From contig NZ_JARBUY010000002.1 of NCBI RefSeq assembly GCF_028882255.1, positions 446,342 to 510,341 on the forward strand: DNA of 64,000 nt. Reading direction: 5' to 3'. The notes beneath the pieces are model-generated. The model did not search any database. It was not told the origin of the DNA and worked only from the letters and a program-made list of their open reading frames with translations. The stretch is from Maribacter polysaccharolyticus (lineage in GTDB: Bacteria; Bacteroidota; Bacteroidia; Flavobacteriales; Flavobacteriaceae). Positions 18,915 to 27,106 of the stretch are shown in pieces (the first letter of the stretch is position 1; the number at the start of each line of letters is the position of its first letter). The position numbers were made by a program, and so were the translations under genes.

Positions 18915-19409
18915 TTATTTTGGTTCGAGATCGGTTTTTCTTTCATAAGTGGTGATCACAAAAATGATCAAGGGGGCATCCCCGATATTTTTGATACCGT
19001 GAAACCCACTGCCTTTAATGCTGGTAATGTTCCCTCGTTCTACGTTATAGGTTTTTTCGGGGCTTTCCCAATTGTCCTTTTCCAAGTATTGGCCTTTCCC
19101 GGAGATGATCACATACAGCTCTTGCTCTTTTCGGGAACCGTGGGTATGGAAACCAACGGAATCCTTGGAGGTCGGTAAGATCATATAGGCGCCGATCCGG
19201 TTATTGACCAGCTCCCCTTTTTCCTCGAACATTTGCAAAAGGTACACGGTGCCATCGCCCCCGTACATCTTGGGTCTTTTGTCGTACCGTACCACCCCTC
19301 TGGGCTTTTTGCCAAAGTGGATGGTGTTGAGGTGTACATGTTCGTCGATAAGGGTGTTGAGATAGGTTTTCTCACTTTCGGATACGTCTTCTCTTTTTGA
19401 TGGGGTCAT
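18915..19409 (-). CDS. Cupin-domain protein
   Basis: A 164-residue cytosolic single-domain cupin. The metal-binding motif FHTHGSRKEQELYVIISGKGQY (about residues 84-105) and the second His motif GSGFHGIKNIGDAPL (about 134-148) are visible. The frame is open to 19454, but the start at 19409 (MTPSKREDVSES) is preferred because the upstream residues are hydrophobic and lie against the end of the neighbouring gene. It ends well before the SDR gene and follows the M23 peptidase gene within three bases, suggesting co-transcription. Enzyme or sensor; the ligand cannot be told. Confidence 0.8.
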   Translation of the reverse strand: MTPSKREDVSESEKTYLNTLIDEHVHLNTIHFGKKPRGVVRYDKRPKMYGGDGTVYLLQMFEEKGELVNNRIGAYMILPTSKDSVGFHTHGSRKEQELYVIISGKGQYLEKDNWESPEKTYNVERGNITSIKGSGFHGIKNIGDAPLIIFVITTYERKTDLEPK

Positions 19410-19411
19410 GA

Positions 19412-19918
19412 TTATAAATATGCTATGGGGTTTAAATAAAACATTTTTTTCCAACCTTGTTTGTCCGAATCCATTCTCCAGACATACGGAACCATGGTTA
19501 CAATGGAATAGTGTAAATGGGGCGATTTACCGGCAGCATTGCCACTGGAACCGACGGTTCCAAGGGTTGATTTTTTATTCACGAAAGTAAATGACGAGGT
19601 TTTTAGGGCATTCATATGTGCGTAATAATGCAGTCTCCATTTGGGTCCCAGGACCAAAACGATATTTCCGCCCACGGGTATTTCCCCGGCATACAAAACC
19701 ATACCGATGGTTGAAGCATGGATGTCGGTTCCTGTTGCGGCAAAGATATCCACGCCTTTGTGGGTAACGGATTTCCCCCAAGGATAAAACCAAAAGGATT
19801 TTGGGTTATAGTCCGATGTGGTGGCACCTTGAACGGGCATTTTCAATTGCTGAGGAATCAAAAAACCGAGGATCAGGAGTGTCAGTAGCATGAGCAGAAC
19901 CTTTTTTCTTTTTCTCAA
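19412..19918 (-). CDS. M23-family (LytM/NlpD-type) peptidase
   Basis: A 168-residue exported or membrane-anchored zinc endopeptidase acting on peptidoglycan crosslinks. An N-terminal hydrophobic segment (residues 6-22) is followed by the LytM core: SVTHKGVDIFAATGTDIHA supplies the first His and Asp ligands, GNIVLVLGPKWRLHYYAHM the middle strand, and GKSPHLHYSIV the second HxH. All four zinc-ligand positions appear intact. It lacks coiled-coil or LysM domains, so it is a minimal M23 protein. The downstream cupin gene begins three bases after its stop. Confidence 0.9.
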   Translation of the reverse strand: MRKRKKVLLMLLTLLILGFLIPQQLKMPVQGATTSDYNPKSFWFYPWGKSVTHKGVDIFAATGTDIHASTIGMVLYAGEIPVGGNIVLVLGPKWRLHYYAHMNALKTSSFTFVNKKSTLGTVGSSGNAAGKSPHLHYSIVTMVPYVWRMDSDKQGWKKMFYLNPIAYL

Positions 19919-20211
19919 TGGCGTCTCTGTTTTTGATTAGTGCGAACTATTTAAATAGATGGTGTATGGCATTGTAGAACATGCTGTGATTAAGCCGTTA
20001 CATCGTAGTATAAAGATACTCATTTTCGGCTGTAGCACCATGCCCTTGGTGCATACAAATGGGGTGTTTTTACGATACTGTAGTGGATGAAAGAGCGAAG
20101 GATATGGGTGGTTAATAAGGGCGTTTGTTTTGAAAACCGCTATGTAATCTATTTAGAACCATGATGGCACAAGCGGGACGCTTGCGCCAGCGGGGGTGTT
20201 TTTTTATTTCC
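19919..20211. other. Intergenic stretch with REP-like copy and small hairpin
   Basis: No gene was found. It holds a six-pair hairpin (GCACCA 20035-20040 with TGGTGC 20047-20052) and the left REP-like palindrome at 20166-20196. Base composition drops toward AT here, marking the edge of the islet. Confidence 0.6.
20166..20196 (+). repeat. REP-like palindromic repeat, copy 1
   Basis: A 31-base unit beginning GGCACAAGCG and ending GCCAGCGGGGG, with an internal imperfect palindrome (AAGCG and CGCTT around three bases). It matches copy 3 at 21324-21354 in 30 of 31 positions and in the same orientation. It sits just downstream of the HNH stop codon. Confidence 0.85.
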
Positions 20212-20982
20212 CTAACCTAAAAATCTATTTTCATTATGGAATTTTAAAAATTCACTGTCAGGTAAAAATTTTGAGGGCAAAAAAATATCTTTATTGTCAT
20301 ATTGGAAAAAGTATTTCTCGAGAGCATCCGATTTTTTTTGTTTCAATAAAGTATTTGATACTTTGATTTTATAATTGGGTGTTATTGTAATTAAACCACG
20401 TTCAAATGCTTTATCGTGTAGGGCATTGATTGCAATTCCGTTTCTGGGATTTAATCTGTTTTTCTCGTCAGTACTCCAAGGTTTTATATGTCCGGCGATT
20501 AATAGTTCGCTTTGGTTTAAACCAGTAATGCAGCAGGTGTTGTTATAGGACGCTAAAATAGAATTACGAAAAAATGCTTGATTAACTCTTACTTTAACTA
20601 TTTGTTCCCTTGTTTTTCCATCGGGAAGATCATCTAAATCAATATTGTTGAGTTCTTCAATTGATGTATTTTCAAATTTTGATAAAAGTTTCTCGCTTTC
20701 AAAAGGCAATTCCTCCCAGTTATTGTAAAATTCATTCCAAATAACCTTATCCAATTTACTTGTATTGGAGGCACCTTTAATGCCCCTTGCTTGTAAACTT
20801 GGGTCAAGGCTAGCGAAATTACCTAATTTAAAAGCTACAGAGCTTGGAGTTCTTCCTATTAACCCTGCTAAATGTATAACTTGCGGATTTAACCTATGTA
20901 ATTTTCCAAATGGTAGTTTGCAATAAAGGTTTATTGCTAAAATCAATTCATCTCTAGTCCAAAGTTTTTGACCTTTTTTCAT
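20212..20982 (-). CDS. HNH endonuclease (predicted restriction-type nuclease)
   Basis: A 256-residue protein with a C-terminal HNH nuclease domain: CCITGLNQSELLIAGHIKPW (about residues 170-189) then NPRNGIAINALHDKAFERG (about 198-216), which supply the His-Asn-His metal site. The N-terminal 100 residues (WTRDELILAINLYCKLPFGKLHRLNPQVIHLAGLIGRTPSSVAFKLGNF) look like a DNA-recognition module seen in many solitary predicted restriction HNH enzymes. It is AT-rich relative to the flanking genes and lies between two direct REP-like copies. A methylase and a ParB-like protein are encoded upstream on the same strand, so a defence role is plausible but unproven. Confidence 0.88.
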   Translation of the reverse strand: MKKGQKLWTRDELILAINLYCKLPFGKLHRLNPQVIHLAGLIGRTPSSVAFKLGNFASLDPSLQARGIKGASNTSKLDKVIWNEFYNNWEELPFESEKLLSKFENTSIEELNNIDLDDLPDGKTREQIVKVRVNQAFFRNSILASYNNTCCITGLNQSELLIAGHIKPWSTDEKNRLNPRNGIAINALHDKAFERGLITITPNYKIKVSNTLLKQKKSDALEKYFFQYDNKDIFLPSKFLPDSEFLKFHNENRFLG

Positions 20983-21064
20983 TCAATAGCTTTTGTAATT
21001 TCTATTGTTTGTCGTTTGCAGATTTTTTAAAGCTAGTTCATAACGGTTAATATAACAATCATAG

Positions 21065-21094
21065 CTCCGCTAGTGTGAGCGTCAAGCTCGTACC
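21065..21094 (-). repeat. REP-like palindromic repeat, diverged copy 2 (inverted)
   Basis: Compared with the reverse complement of copies 1 and 3, 22 of 30 positions agree, including the core GAGCGTCAAGCTC. Most differences are transitions, as expected for an old, decaying copy. It forms a head-to-head pair with copy 3 about 230 bases away. Confidence 0.65.
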
Positions 21095-21323
21095 TTTCCT
21101 GTTCTTATTATGGCTGCCACTTCCTTCAAAATTACAATAGGCCGAAGCATACAATCGTTGACTATTCTTAAAATTATATTTTCTTGTACTACTGTACTTT
21201 CAATCAATTGGCGCTGCTACAAAACCTTTTTTCTACCGAGTTATTGAAATTGTATTTTATGCTCATTTCTAATTTTTACTTTTCAATTATTTAGGCCATA
21301 TTAAAATCCTTTTTACGCTTACA

Positions 21324-21354
21324 GGCACAAGCGTGACGCTTGCGCCAGCGGGGG
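21324..21354 (+). repeat. REP-like palindromic repeat, copy 3
   Basis: Identical to copy 1 except T for G at the 11th base. The palindromic core AAGCGTGACGCTT is perfect apart from the central three bases. It lies between the methylase and HNH genes. Confidence 0.85.
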
Positions 21355-21409
21355 GATGCTTCAATATAGCCGATTAAGGGTGGCGTGAGTTAGTAGGACC
21401 TTCATGTTT

Positions 21410-22291
21410 TTATTCTATAATTTGAACATTCTTTAGCTTCAATTTGGATTGATCAAATTTTAATTGGTCGGCAAAGACTAAAATTTCATTACCTACACGG
21501 TTTGAGGCTGATTGGGAAAGTCTGTAGCGTAATTTCTTTTGTTTCCCATAAAGATTTATAATGAAGTCATTATCATCGTATGATACTAACCATTTATGGT
21601 TTATTTTCTCCACCTGCTGAGCAAGCTTTTTATGGTCTTTCTTCTTGAAATAGTTCATGTACAAATCAGCACCCTTATGAACGTAAGGTGGGTCTAAGTA
21701 GATAAATGTATTTAGTTTTTTTTGATTTAATTGACGAATAAAATTTAAGCCATCATGATTTGTAAGGGAAATGCGGTGTTTAAACTTAGAAATTCTTTCA
21801 ATCCGTTTTATCAAATCCGTTTTATTAAATCTTGCTGTAATTTTATACTTTCCTTTTTGCTCTAAACCACCAATTGCTCCACCTTTAATTACACCTGAAA
21901 TATTTGTTCTATTAAGAAAAAAGACTGCCTGACCTAATTCAAATTGGCTAAACTCCTTTGGTTTTTTTTGTACTGATTTGTAATAGTTCCAATTGTCTAT
22001 ATCTACTTGAACATCTTCTACCCAATCACAAAATCGTTGATTGGATTCTAAAATAGATTTCCAAAAAGAATAAATCGAATAATCAAAGTCATTAATGTGG
22101 ATATGATTTACATATTCGTTGAATAATAGTTTTAAGGCAAGTCCTGAGCCACCGGCATATGGTTCAGCATAATCAACACCAAGTAGTCCATTTTCATAAA
22201 AAAGATTTGAAATAAAAGGGAAAATACAGGCTTTGCCACCTGGATATCTAAGAGGTGATTCGAATTGGCTATGTCTTTCGCTATCTTCCAT
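21410..22291 (-). CDS. D12-class N6-adenine DNA methyltransferase (Dam-like)
   Basis: A 293-residue methylase transferring a methyl group from S-adenosylmethionine to adenine in DNA. LRYPGGKA (residues 14-21) and EPYAGGSG (43-50, motif I) form the cofactor site. FLNRTNISGVIKGG is at about 125-138, and the catalytic motif IV DPPY is at 200-203. The length is close to the usual 270-300. The start overlaps the end of the ParB-like gene by 11 bases, so the two are coupled. It is AT-rich compared with flanking metabolic genes, consistent with transfer. The recognition site cannot be told; no dedicated restriction gene is fused or overlapping. Confidence 0.9.
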   Translation of the reverse strand: MEDSERHSQFESPLRYPGGKACIFPFISNLFYENGLLGVDYAEPYAGGSGLALKLLFNEYVNHIHINDFDYSIYSFWKSILESNQRFCDWVEDVQVDIDNWNYYKSVQKKPKEFSQFELGQAVFFLNRTNISGVIKGGAIGGLEQKGKYKITARFNKTDLIKRIERISKFKHRISLTNHDGLNFIRQLNQKKLNTFIYLDPPYVHKGADLYMNYFKKKDHKKLAQQVEKINHKWLVSYDDNDFIINLYGKQKKLRYRLSQSASNRVGNEILVFADQLKFDQSKLKLKNVQIIE

Positions 22292-23510
22292 GTGTAATTG
22301 TCAAAATTTCACCAAGTATAATTGATATTGCTATTGTTTGGTCAAGGTTATTACTAGCTTGATAATTGTGCGCACCAATATGAAGAAGCTGTGTTAATGA
22401 GCCTTCGGTGACATTCTGTGTGGAAAGAGTGGTTTTGGCATCTTTATCTAAATTTTTCTTCGCATTCTTATAATTCTTTTTTAGATATTTGTCCAAAGGC
22501 AATTGATTATCAGTAGCTGCAGTTTCACCTAGTAAACGCAAAGACATTCTAACAAGACTTGGGAAATATTGGCTAAAAGTATCTTTTTTTTGCTGATAAA
22601 AGCCATATAAATCTACAATGTCACGGTAAAGATCACTTACTTGTCCCGGTTTGAGGTATAACTTACCATTAAATATTTCTGGTTCCCTTTTCTTAGTTCT
22701 AGGTGCTTGTTTTTTCTTAAGAGGTGTTATTACTCCTGTGGCATTAATATGAATCTTAGTAAGTGGTTTTTTCTTATTAGTTTCAATCAAACTTCTCGAT
22801 GATTTATCAAGAACTTCAATAACCTTTCCACGATTTTTTCGAGTATGAATTACTTTAGCAGCAACTTTACTAGAAATGTCATCGAATATGGTTTTAGCTT
22901 CGGATTTCGAGTGTTTACTTTCAAGGTCGTCTTGATTAAACTCGAACCCCATTTCTTTAAGTTTTTGATTTGTAAATATTTCTTCTTTGACGAATCTTTG
23001 ATTTAGGTGTGGGTTGTTGGATATTATACCGGTTGCATCTTCAATTTTTAAAAATGTGCTTTTCGGTTCATTCATATGTTTATGTAAAAAAATATCTCTA
23101 TCTAAAGGAGACCAAGTACCTGAGTTGCCATGTTTTCTAAAAACATTTTTTATGGCAATCTCCTTGTCACATACATTACATGGAATTATTTTAGGGATAT
23201 GAGGTAATTTTGTTTTGTCAAACTCTGGAAGCTTTACAAGGTCATGTTTTAGTTTAGCTAATATCATTCTTCTATTACCATCATAAACGACAGGTTTATT
23301 GCCATAATAAACTACCGTTGGAAGTTCACTGAAATCATAAAATTCTCTCATTTCTTTGGCTAATTTTAAAAGATTCCATTTGTCGTGGTCATCTTTCCAT
23401 GCTTTGTCAGTAATATCTTGGTCGTTGCTATTAGGGTCAATTGGGTCTCTTGGATTTTCGGTCCATAAAACCAAGTCTTCAATTTTTATTTTTTCTATTT
23501 TTTGACTCAT
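22281..23510 (-). CDS. ParB/Srx-fold N-terminal domain protein of unknown function
   Basis: A 409-residue protein starting with a ParB-like domain: KIKIEDLVLWTENPRDP, then LPTVVYYGNKPVVYDGNRRMILAKL (about residues 63-87). DGNRR corresponds to the ParB arginine-rich nucleotide-binding box. A CNVC pair (about 111-114) is followed by a ParB HTH-like stretch (LDRDIFLHKHMNEPKSTFLKIEDATG). The C-terminal half (from about residue 230) is Lys-rich and unrecognised. It is the first gene of a two-gene unit with the adenine methylase. ParB-fold proteins next to methylases occur in mobile elements and restriction or defence loci. Function is not assigned here. Confidence 0.75.
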   Translation of the reverse strand: MSQKIEKIKIEDLVLWTENPRDPIDPNSNDQDITDKAWKDDHDKWNLLKLAKEMREFYDFSELPTVVYYGNKPVVYDGNRRMILAKLKHDLVKLPEFDKTKLPHIPKIIPCNVCDKEIAIKNVFRKHGNSGTWSPLDRDIFLHKHMNEPKSTFLKIEDATGIISNNPHLNQRFVKEEIFTNQKLKEMGFEFNQDDLESKHSKSEAKTIFDDISSKVAAKVIHTRKNRGKVIEVLDKSSRSLIETNKKKPLTKIHINATGVITPLKKKQAPRTKKREPEIFNGKLYLKPGQVSDLYRDIVDLYGFYQQKKDTFSQYFPSLVRMSLRLLGETAATDNQLPLDKYLKKNYKNAKKNLDKDAKTTLSTQNVTEGSLTQLLHIGAHNYQASNNLDQTIAISIILGEILTITHGR

Positions 23511-23786
23511 TTCTCTTTATTCTACTTATTCTGGCATGAAGTATAATGGTTGCTTGAATAATTAATAAAAACAATTTTATAATTCAAGGTTACCTTAAAA
23601 TTCTTTCAAAAGTTGCAGGTAAGCAACCCTAAATAGATAAACCCAAAAAATACCCGATAAAAGGTTAAGGTTGTTAATATTAGGTTTATTCGTTCTATTT
23701 TATCTCATAAATATCCAAACAATATTTCACAAAACCTTACAGATATCTGTAATGGCCCTTCCATTTTTATGCTTACATTGATCGGT

Positions 23787-24725
23787 TTACTTTGTAGGTA
23801 TTACGTGCCGAATACTGCCGTCTTCATTGTAGTACAGTTTGTCAAAACAGATCGATCGGCGATAGGGGTGTGGGCTCCCTTCATGCCCCCAACCAAATTT
23901 TTCCGCTACCTCGGGGTGGTTGCGGTAATAGAGATCCGAATTGTGGTAGAACATATACCATTGCCCTTTGTATTCCACGATCGAATGGTGGTTGGTGCCG
24001 CTGTTCATCTTAGGGAGTATCACTCCTTTGTATTCAAAGGGTCCCAAAGGGTCATCACTCATGCAGTACTTGATTTCCCCACTCTCCCCTACATAGGAGA
24101 GGTAATATTTGCCGTTGTGCTTATGCATCCAAATGGCTTCGAAAAAGTCATCGGTACCTTCCAACAAATGCACTTCCCCGTCATAAGAGATCATATCCTC
24201 GTTGAGTTTTATCGCATTTACGACCAATTGGCCCATATAGAGATAGGCCTGGCCATCGGTATCGATAAAAACGGCCGGGTCTATAAAATCGCGGTTACAG
24301 ACCACCCCTTCCGAGTTGATGTGTATCAAGGGGGCATTTAAGGGGTCTTTAAACGGTCCGGTAGGGGAATCACCTACCGCGACTCCGATCTTACTCTGTT
24401 CCACCGGGTAATAAAAATAATACTTGCCGTTTCTTTGGATCGCATCCGGGGCCCAGGCCATTTTGTCGGCCCAGCTGAGGTCATCCAAGGAAAAAGCAAC
24501 CCCATGATCGGTCCAGTTTTCCATATCGGTGGTCGAAAACACATGCCAGTCCTTCATGAAAAACCAGTTGGCATCGTCCTCATCATGGGAGGGATACACG
24601 TATAAGGTGTCGTTGAATACCCTTGCCGAAGGGTCGGCGGTATACATATGGGTGATAAACGGGTTTTGGGCAAAACATCCCGTTGCGCATATCAGGAGCA
24701 ACAAGGTAGAAAAGGCATATTTCAT
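23787..24725 (-). CDS. GH43-family glycoside hydrolase
   Basis: A 312-residue secreted five-bladed beta-propeller glycosidase, probably an alpha-L-arabinofuranosidase or beta-xylosidase. The signal peptide is MKYAFSTLLLLICATGCFAQ; Cys at residue 17 might also be a lipobox. The three expected acidic residues are visible: Asp in TADPSARVFND (base), Asp in NRDFIDPAVFID (pKa modulator) and Glu in FFEAIWMHKHNGKYYLSYV (acid). No carbohydrate-binding module is attached. It stands alone between the AT-rich islet and the NAD synthetase gene, without SusCD neighbours. Substrate assignment beyond the family is a guess. Confidence 0.9.
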   Translation of the reverse strand: MKYAFSTLLLLICATGCFAQNPFITHMYTADPSARVFNDTLYVYPSHDEDDANWFFMKDWHVFSTTDMENWTDHGVAFSLDDLSWADKMAWAPDAIQRNGKYYFYYPVEQSKIGVAVGDSPTGPFKDPLNAPLIHINSEGVVCNRDFIDPAVFIDTDGQAYLYMGQLVVNAIKLNEDMISYDGEVHLLEGTDDFFEAIWMHKHNGKYYLSYVGESGEIKYCMSDDPLGPFEYKGVILPKMNSGTNHHSIVEYKGQWYMFYHNSDLYYRNHPEVAEKFGWGHEGSPHPYRRSICFDKLYYNEDGSIRHVIPTK

Positions 24726-24884
24726 TTGGTCTAGGTTTTAGTGGGCAGTTCGGGGCTAGGGGCAACTGGGTTCCCTAGCCTTTAGGCCTCTTAAATTTCC
24801 TACAAATAAATGAGGTGACCCAATCGATGGCGATTAACTTTTAAAATAACCGATAAAGGGTAGGGGACGAAATGGGTCTTTGGC

Positions 24885-24914
24885 TTTGGGATCCCTTCCG
24901 ATTCCTTACTTTTG
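24885..24914 (+). promoter_or_regulatory. Bacteroidota-type promoter for NAD synthetase
   Basis: A TTTG -33 box (24885-24888) and a TACTTTTG -7 box (24907-24914) are separated by 18 bases, matching the TTTG-N17-23-TAnnTTTG consensus. The start codon follows 34 bases later. Confidence 0.6.
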
Positions 24915-24948
24915 TGTACCGAAAGAGGTTTCTTAAAGCAATACACGA

Positions 24949-26898
24949 ATGACCGATAAACTTACCATAGCCTTGGCCCAAATGAACGTGGTGCCCGGGC
25001 GGCCCCGATTGAACGTAGACAACATGCTCAATATGATCGAGCAGGCAAAGGCACAATCCGTTGATCTGATCTGCTTCCCCGAAATGTGCGTGGGCGGCTA
25101 TCTATTGGGCGATAAATTCCTTGAAGATGCCTATTGCGAGGAGTTGATGGGCTATAACGAGGAACTGTTGGCGGCCAGTGATAACATCGCGATCGCCTAT
25201 GGCAATATTCATGTACATAAGCCCGCCGAGGGCTATCACCCCAATAAAGATGGGCGAAGCAGAAAATACAATGCCGTATATGTGGTGCAAAACGGTGCCT
25301 ATGTAGAGCGCGTTCGGGAAAACGGCATACTGCCCGTAGGGGTGCAACCCAAGACCCTGTTGCCCAACTATCGGTTTTTTGACGATGAACGTTATTTTTT
25401 CTCCTTATTCGATGTCGCCATCGATTATGGGAAGGAACTGGGCGACCTATTGTCGCCATTTTCGATTTCGAAGGGGGACCAAAAGATCCCCGTGGGCATG
25501 GAGCTGTGCGAAGACCTTTGGTGCCATGACTATAGGGCCAAAGGCGAACCCATAAACATTACCAAGATCCTTATAGAAGCCGGAGCGGAGAGCATCGTGA
25601 ACCTATCGGCATCGCCATGGACCTTTATGAAGAACAATGCGAGGGACAGGCGGGTGAAATACCTAAAAGAACAATCGGAAACCTTTGTAAAGTACTTTTA
25701 TGTAAACTGTGTCGGGGTACAGAACAACGGGAAGAACATGATCACCTTCGACGGGGGGTCTACGGTCTATAATGAGGCGGGGGATCCCTGCATCCTTTCC
25801 ACCAAGGGCTGGCAAGAGGAGTTGATGGTCATTGATGAAACCGCTTCATTCTCATCAAAAAAGCGGGCCATAGGGAATACGATCAGGGAAAAATACCTGG
25901 CCATTTATAACGGATTGAAAAATTCAAGGAACATGTTGGGCGATGATCCCCATTTTGTCATTGGGTTGAGTGGGGGGATCGACAGCTCTTTGGTAGCGAC
26001 CCTATTGGTGTTGGCCTTTGGGAAAGACAAGGTCGTTGGGGTGAATATGCCCTCCCAATACAATACCGCCAAGACCAAAGGGGCCGCCAAAACATTGGCC
26101 CAAAATTTGGGGATCGAATATCTGGTGCTTCCCATCGAGGATATGGTAAAAGCCAACAAAAGTGTTCTGGAATTGGATGGGAAACCGCTGAGCGAATTCA
26201 ATTTGGAGAACGTACAGGCGAAAATACGTGGGGCTTCGATCCTTTCGAACCTGTCTGCCAAATACAGGTACTTCTTTACCAACAACGGGAACAAGGTGGA
26301 AATTGCCTTGGGGTATGCCACCCTCTATGGCGATTGGGGAGGGGCGATCGCCCCCATCGGGGATCTTACCAAAACGGAGGTCGCCGAGATGTGTCGTTAC
26401 ATCAACGAAGTGGTCTACGGGGAGGAGATCATTCCCGATCTGTTATTGCCCGATGCCTTATGGCGTTTTGGGGAGGAGCAGATACAACCCACCGCGGAAT
26501 TGAAAAGCAATCAGGTAGATCCCATGAAATTCGGCTACCATTGTGCCTTACTGCAAGCAGCGACGAACTTTCAAAAAAAGGGCATCGAGGACATCATGGC
26601 CTGGTATGTCGAGGGGAACCTGCATGAAAAACTGGGAATCGGTTTGGAAATGATGCTGCGTTGGCATATTGATGACCCCACGGAGTTTTTAAGGGATCTA
26701 GAATGGTTTTACGATACCATACAACGAAACGTTTTTAAAAGGGTACAGAGTCCACCGATCATCCTGACCAGTAAATCGAGCTACGGTTATGACATCAGGG
26801 AATCGATCTTACCGGTATTGAAGACGAAAAGGTTCAAGGCACTTAAGGAAATAATCCAGAAGATGGACAAATACAGTCCGGCAAACCAAAACGCTTAG
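24949..26898 (+). CDS. nadE: Glutamine-dependent NAD+ synthetase
   Basis: A 649-residue cytosolic enzyme converting nicotinic acid adenine dinucleotide to NAD+ with ATP and glutamine-derived ammonia. The N-terminal nitrilase-type glutaminase domain (about residues 5-290) shows the Glu (FPEMCVGGYLLGD), Lys (GRSRKYNAVYV) and Cys (GMELCEDLWCHDY) catalytic positions. The C-terminal synthetase domain has the ATP-binding P-loop SGGIDSS at 341-347, followed by KSELIQPTAELKSNQ-like and CALLQAATNF segments. The length is normal for the two-domain form. A consensus promoter precedes it, and it is monocistronic. Confidence 0.95.
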   Translation: MTDKLTIALAQMNVVPGRPRLNVDNMLNMIEQAKAQSVDLICFPEMCVGGYLLGDKFLEDAYCEELMGYNEELLAASDNIAIAYGNIHVHKPAEGYHPNKDGRSRKYNAVYVVQNGAYVERVRENGILPVGVQPKTLLPNYRFFDDERYFFSLFDVAIDYGKELGDLLSPFSISKGDQKIPVGMELCEDLWCHDYRAKGEPINITKILIEAGAESIVNLSASPWTFMKNNARDRRVKYLKEQSETFVKYFYVNCVGVQNNGKNMITFDGGSTVYNEAGDPCILSTKGWQEELMVIDETASFSSKKRAIGNTIREKYLAIYNGLKNSRNMLGDDPHFVIGLSGGIDSSLVATLLVLAFGKDKVVGVNMPSQYNTAKTKGAAKTLAQNLGIEYLVLPIEDMVKANKSVLELDGKPLSEFNLENVQAKIRGASILSNLSAKYRYFFTNNGNKVEIALGYATLYGDWGGAIAPIGDLTKTEVAEMCRYINEVVYGEEIIPDLLLPDALWRFGEEQIQPTAELKSNQVDPMKFGYHCALLQAATNFQKKGIEDIMAWYVEGNLHEKLGIGLEMMLRWHIDDPTEFLRDLEWFYDTIQRNVFKRVQSPPIILTSKSSYGYDIRESILPVLKTKRFKALKEIIQKMDKYSPANQNA

Positions 26899-27000
26899 GG
26901 ATCGTTAGGTATGGTTTGTGGCAGGGCTTACCCAAAAACGCAACGTGCCATAGGGGATGCATCCTGGCCTTCTCCTTAAACCTTCGGGAAGGCAATGTCA

Positions 27001-27038
27001 TACGATGATTGCCAAAAGGGGTTTTGGCAATCATCGTA
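27001..27038. terminator. Perfect 17-bp inverted repeat between convergent genes
   Basis: TACGATGATTGCCAAAA (27001-27017) and its exact reverse complement (27022-27038) surround a GGGG loop. It lies between the convergent nadE and TonB-receptor genes. The strong symmetric hairpin could stop transcription from both sides, although no T-run follows, so an operator or nucleoid site is also possible. Confidence 0.5.
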
Positions 27039-27106
27039 AACAGGCCCTTGAGGGTGTACTTTAAAGCGGTTCTGTGGCAGGTGGTTTTATCTGTCGGCCT
27101 CTTCCT

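Larger units (their letters stand above)
20983..21409. other. 427-base intergenic stretch with two REP-like copies
   Basis: No gene was found on either strand. It contains an inverted, diverged REP-like copy at 21065-21094 and a well-preserved direct copy at 21324-21354. The rest is AT-rich, with no clear promoter for the HNH gene. Confidence 0.6.

Noticed and set aside
20166-21354. IS element bounded by inverted repeats around the HNH gene
   Set aside because: The outer copies are direct, not inverted, and the enclosed gene is an HNH nuclease without transposase motifs.
23769-24341. 190-codon frame on the plus strand
   Set aside because: Antisense to the GH43 gene; no recognisable motif.
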